Assembly: GCA_019614645.1 (NCBI GenBank)
Contig: JABWDB010000017.1
Coordinates: forward strand, 6,026,501 to 6,090,500
Direction: 5' to 3'
Length of the DNA stretch: 64,000 nt
Origin: Stratiolaelaps scimitus
Taxonomy: Eukaryota > Arthropoda > Arachnida > Mesostigmata > Laelapidae
Position numbers and translations under genes: made by a program. This document shows, in pieces, positions 55,306-61,300 of this stretch. The stretch's first letter is position 1, and each line of letters opens with the position of its first letter. Under the pieces are notes generated by a model, which ran no database searches, was not told the origin of the DNA, and worked only from the letters and a program-made list of their open reading frames with translations.

Positions 55306-58300
55306 TCCATGTACAATAGAATCTCGCAGTTTTATAATATTTCGACACGCCGATGGTAAGCCTGTGAAGAGACGTGATCTAACCTCCAATATTGAAGGGT
55401 ACATTTTGTGGCACTACAATGGAGAACGTCCAAATAAAACATATAGATGTATTTGTTCAACTTGGAAATGCCATCGGGCAATGCCGGGGAATTGCAGCCA
55501 TAAGGTTTCTGATCCAAAATTTTCTGATTAGCATTCCGAATTCCGGTCTTGAGCATTAATTACAGATTTGCAAAAGAGGTTAATACAATTATATTTAAAA
55601 ATGGTGGATTCGATACTGGTCGATAGGCAAACCTGATCTGCTCTACCAGCGATTGAGCCGCTCTAGCAAACATCAAGCACGTTCTCCGACACGCGATGGG
55701 GGTCCAGAAGGTCTTTTATGCCCTGAGTCCAGAAGGTCTTTTATGTTATAGAGCCGGTTTTTCTGCCCCTATCAGGTACGTCCAATCTCGACGACAAGGT
55801 ACGACGAGAATATACTGGGTCAGTCGCAAAACTCGCGGGCGTGGACGCAGTCACTGGGCATATGGCCCGTATATCTCGGCGGTGTATGGAGAACCCTGCT
55901 CTGGCCTCTACACCCTCGTTAAAAGACACCACGTTCGCCACGTGAATAAAGCAGCTCAGCTCTGCAATGAGCGACAGTCAAGCTCTTCCGTCGGATCTTC
56001 AGGCCGCTAAACCGACGTCATGAGAGCAATTCTCCTGCGATGACTAACGACGAAACTCTTGTGTCACATTGCAACTCCGGCGTTGCCATTGTTTTGCTGG
56101 AGGACATTTAATTCGAGTGTGCCGAAATGTGCCGACTACAGTTGTTCCCAGAAGGGGCTGCCTATTCGGTGGTATCGCGGATGACCTTGGAATGTCATCT
56201 AAGCTGCACCAAACTCGCTGGGTTAGCGCGGTACCATATAATGCGATTGACGACGTCTTATACCGCTGTGTCAAATATGAAAGCTTCGAATTTCGCTCGA
56301 TTCCAGTTGCCTGAAGAGGAACGACGAGCCGCCTCGATGGACTCACTAATAGATTATGGTGGAGTAACGAGCTTCTCATTTTGGGCGTGATTCTGTCGAA
56401 CAACAGATACTCTCAGATACGGCCTGTTATTATTTATTTATTTCCTTAAATTGGAGGGAGGTTGGAGACGTTATAGAGCAACGCGAAAGTCATAAGCGAC
56501 GAATGTCTCAGCACCTCTTATAGGTACACATATTCATGTCCATTGGGCTGAAGTCATCTATGGTTAAGGACACCCTCAAGGTCACAAATGAATTGAAGGA
56601 GAAAACGTTTCTGATTACAATGAATCCTTTCTCAGACAACGAACATCACTAGAGCTCAAGAGAGGAAATTCCATATGTTGGCGACTCGACGAAATCATAA
56701 TAACACATTAATAATGCTAATTATTGGACATATATTGCTGATATTCGTTCTTATAGCAGTAGTTATAATAATATAAATTAGCATCGTCACTCCTGGTTTA
56801 CTCAAACATCATTTGCACACCTAAATATGTAATAATAGCAAAATTGGTACTATCATTATTATTTTTTATAATTATTGCAATTCACGTTCACGTTCACCTT
56901 GCTGCTATACGAACGTTTTGTGTCATACCGATTTTGTCCATGTTACAGTGGTGCTATCTGGGCAACTGCACCGAGATGGGTGACCGGCCAGAAGCTATTG
57001 ACGGCGAATGGGGCTCATGGAGCGCCTGGGGAGAGTGTTCAAGGATGTGCGGAGGCGGAGTTATGCACGCCGAGCGCCACTGCGACAATCCAGCGTAAGT
57101 ATGCATATAATGATCATACGAGACTACAACTAATTAATCATTATTAAGACTCGTGCCCAGTATCATAGGCAGAGTACTACGGGAAACCGCTAGGGGGCGG
57201 TGTGTCTTTTCCACCCCTTACCCCTGCCCACCCATACAGTAGCGTAAAGTTCTTTTTTTCTAACATTGTGAAACAACTTCAGTGCCGACTGTTTTTTTTT
57301 ATCTGCAGAAGAGCAAAGAAAGCCGCTGCCCAATCGATCGCTAGTTAGCCGCAGCGGACGGACATTCTCTCGGATAACACTATATATGTTGTATATACAA
57401 TAATATATTGTATATATGTATATGAGTATACATATGTCCATTGCAGAACGGTTCGATGGGTGGAGCATATGTGAACCTCAAGGCCGCATTCTTGGTGGCG
57501 ATTACGGTTGTACGCGCCGTCACACACGGTGCGCTCCCTGGTATGGCAATTGCATACCTACATCGAGTTGGGCTGAGCTTCAAAATTACTTGGCGGCTCC
57601 AAAAGTCATTTGCGACTTCGTGGACAAAACTTCATGAGAGGGTCGCTGCTTCCATTGAGGCCACCTCACGTACATAGAATTCTTATGACAAATCTGTGAC
57701 GGCTGTCTATAGTCCGATTCCATTTCACTGTTATTGTGTTATAGCCAAGCCGCTCCTCCAACTATGCTGCATCGGTCAACACAAAGAAGATTTTATTTTC
57801 GTTTAAGGACCAACAACATTGTCCACAACTCGCACTGCAGAACTCACTCGTTTTGCAGACACTATTTAGAATCGTAAATAAGCAGACACTATTTAGAATC
57901 GTAAATAAGCAGACACTTGTTGCGAACTCATACAACTAACTCATGCACACAGATATGCTGTACAACACTCCTTCCACAAGATGTGCAGTATCAACATCAG
58001 CAATGCGCGACTTACAGAATGCAACTTGAGCGTCGGCGATCTATATATCGATATATACATACATGTGCTCAAACTTTTATCTGTGTCTCCGATTTCACGA
58101 TTTTCGTCGGCCGGGAGGCATATTCTCTCTCGTCTCGTCTTGGTCTTCCTTTTCGAAATCCCTTAGGTGCTAAAAGTCATGACACGCTCCCAACCCTAGG
58201 GACACCGTATCCATTCCCCCGTTTCGTCCGGCCGTGCGTGTCGCACTGTGATGTCGCATCTGTGGAAAGCTGAGCATTACAAACACGAAAGTCGCCTTTC

Positions 58301-61300
58301 GTCCTATATGATTGTCGTCAACCGGCAGTGGGTACACAACCGCGACAGCTACTGTTGCCGACGGTGAAAACGACGACCATTTCGACAAGTCCGACGAGGC
58401 CTTCTTCTCTTCAGACGCCTGTTGTTTTGCAGTCGCCTACCATCCAAACATGTCTAACACGAACCGCGTTTTCCCCCTTGTTTTCATCGCTTACACTGTC
58501 CCTACCCTCGACTAGTCTGTCCTTTCCCTTCTTTACAAGGGTAAGACGGCTTCAGCCGACTAAAGCAGACCAGCCCTTTGGCTATTTGGCGTCGACGCTC
58601 CTTGGGTCACGGCTCCCTTCGGCCGCAAGGCTCTATGGCTCACCTCAACAATCGGTAGTAAAGGAGCCTCCTTTGGGAGATGATGTGGAAGTGGCGGCTA
58701 ACCCAGAATGCGGGATTGCGATTGGGGGCCCGCGGACCAGACAATTCTTTTATATCGGATCCTAAAGCCGCGCGATGCTCTGCACTAGCGACGGAGCCTC
58801 GAGAAGGTTTGCGTTAGGCCTGGACCCGGCAAGAAAAGCGGCGAGGACAAGCAACGACATCAAGAAATGCCTCCACTCCCTCGCTTGCCGAGAGCAAGTT
58901 TATAGCAACATACAACAAGCGAAACACTCATCGCCGCTGAGGCAAGAGCCACCAACGGCCGAGCCAATATAGCGGTAGTTGGAGTTGGAGCTGGGAAAAG
59001 GGGTGGGGGTTGAAGAGAGTAACGGCTGTTTGTGTGTGTGTGTGCGTACAGTAATTGTGTGTAGGGAGCGGCGTATGGTTTCCACCAAGGACGTTTTACT
59101 CCGTTCTGTTTTTGCGGCGCCTACGAGAACCTGAAGAAGCTCTCCAGGACTCCTTCATGTTGCTGCAGGTTGTTATCTTGGCCATGTCGCAAGGATACCT
59201 CGGTGGCAATTCTTAGCGGTCATAACGCAACGTAATGGAATCTTTGACGGCAGGTGATTTTGGCAAAATCGCCCTAATTTGCTTTCAGTCAACATCAACC
59301 CCATAGGTTAAACAGATGAGAAACAAAATCCGCAAGGAATAAGCAAACGGCAATAAATCATAAACAGAAAATTCATTTATTAAATAATTTGCGAAACACT
59401 CATCCTTTTTGAACGACCATTCGCAAGCGGCAACCACCTGTGCAGCAACCCAATATATTTTTTGGTGAAAACAGGCCAGGGGTACTGCTTGCAAAAATCT
59501 GCATGCAACAGAATATACGTACAACCATGGTTGTAGAAATCGACATTGCACCGTAAAGCGCAAGTCTGACTTCATGTATGCGTCAGATATGGAAAGTTTG
59601 GCTGTGAAGATGTGCTGCCCAAAGTGCTCGGTCCGCAGTAAACCCCTGGAACCCGGCACACAACATATATTAAATGGAAGGACGACGCGACTCCAGTGAC
59701 ATGACAGAAGGCTACTTAGTGTGCTATTACCTCACGCATGAAGGTCCCCGAAATTTTATTAGCGAGAAGGACGCCGTCCAGCCGAACCTGAGCGGATGTT
59801 TAGTTAGCTTGAAAAGGCTGGCTTCATTAGACGATGCAGCATTATGCCGGTAGTAAAACGTTGTTCATCCTTGCCTGCTCAGCGTTAGGCAATGCCAACG
59901 CAATTGCTCTATACCTATCTTAGGTGATGAGGTAACTACCATGACCTTGAATCAATTGCGTTCGTTCGTTCAAGGCGGCCGATTTTCGAGTGTGTGGCAA
60001 AGTGAAACAACTCACGCCAGAATTTTCAGCGTCGCACCGCGGAAGCTCTGCCAGAAGGATTTGCGTCCAATTTATCTTGCTGATAGATGGCTATTTCAGT
60101 AGCGGCAGAGATGTCACTTGAGGGCGACAAAGAGGCTGTTGCAAGCATTATGTGGCCCCGCGGTATATTGAATTCTACGCCGTATATATAACTCAATATA
60201 TAGCTATTAAATAGCGTTGGTGCGTTGGTGAGTTGAGAGGGATCTCCGGAAACATATAACGATGCATATATTTATTGATTGAGATCGATCTGAATAACGG
60301 CAGAAAAAAAAGACGGACTTCGATATACATATCATACTTTGGTAGAAGTAAACGATCTCGTTCTGAATGTGCTGTATGCTGATCACAGTGATATTGGCTT
60401 GTCTCATACCTTCGAGTGGATTTTGAATTCAAATTAGGTAAAATTCTGCTCTATGGGAATTCAAATTAGGTAAAATTCTGCCCTTTTTCTAAACCAAATT
60501 ATGCATGAGTTGTAAAATATGAAAGGGACGGAATTAAAAGCAAATTAAAAGGCAAACCTTTCAATGCAAGCCTTTCTTGCTGTATTTACTGGCCCTTATT
60601 AGGAAAGCTATCTATTGGAGTTCCAATGATCATCAATTAACTCGTATGGTAAAAACAAATATAAAAATTACTCCCAAAAGGTTAAAATCAAGTCAAGTAA
60701 AGGGCAGAGACATATCTCTAGCTAGGATCGAATGCATGTTCTCGAATATAATTGTTTTTCTCTGTTAATGCGAATTTTATCTAAGTCACGATTATTCAGT
60801 AATGCCGTATAAGGCTCAATGTATCTAATTGCCTGTATCTCTTTCTATAGGCCGGCACATGGAGGTCGCTATTGCATTGGTGAACGTAAGAGATATCGAA
60901 TGTGCAACACTGAAGACTGCCCAGAGGGAACACCGAGCTTTCGAGCAGAACAGTGCGCCAGCTTTAACAACCTGCCGTACAAGGTAAGCCAAACTCGATT
61001 CGAACAGACCTTAGGATCAGATCAAAGAGAGTCTTCCCTTGAGGAACCTCAGTTACGTTTAACCAGCCTGACTATAGTTACACTCCCGACCCGTCATATG
61101 TTCGAAATGGTTCCCGCCGCGCCAATGACAAGGCCCTTCGCGGGAGTATTGGTATTGAGATGTTTCGGCCTTCGTAAAAGGTGCGAGCTTTTCATTTTTC
61201 CCTATAAAAGTTTGATAGCCGTGACGAAATTTCGAATTGCGAATCATCTATACAGTAGCGAAAATCATCTACATTATTCATCAGTGCAGCCATGAGGTCT

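Larger units (their letters stand above)
53280..56948 (+). other. ADAMTS intron 8 (3.7 kb)
   Basis: Contains a 127-bp fold-back (53661-53787), an AT array (55270-55304) and a 19-bp direct duplication (55702-55745). Short open frames at 54560-54856 and 56044-56403 have no recognisable domain. Confidence 0.7.
57095..60850 (+). other. ADAMTS intron 9 (3.8 kb)
   Basis: Holds a TA-rich palindrome near 57380-57425, a 27-bp tandem duplication (57855-57916) and a 25-bp direct duplication (60425-60481). The open frame at 58328-58765 and the minus frame at 59285-59659 have no recognised domain. Confidence 0.7.
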
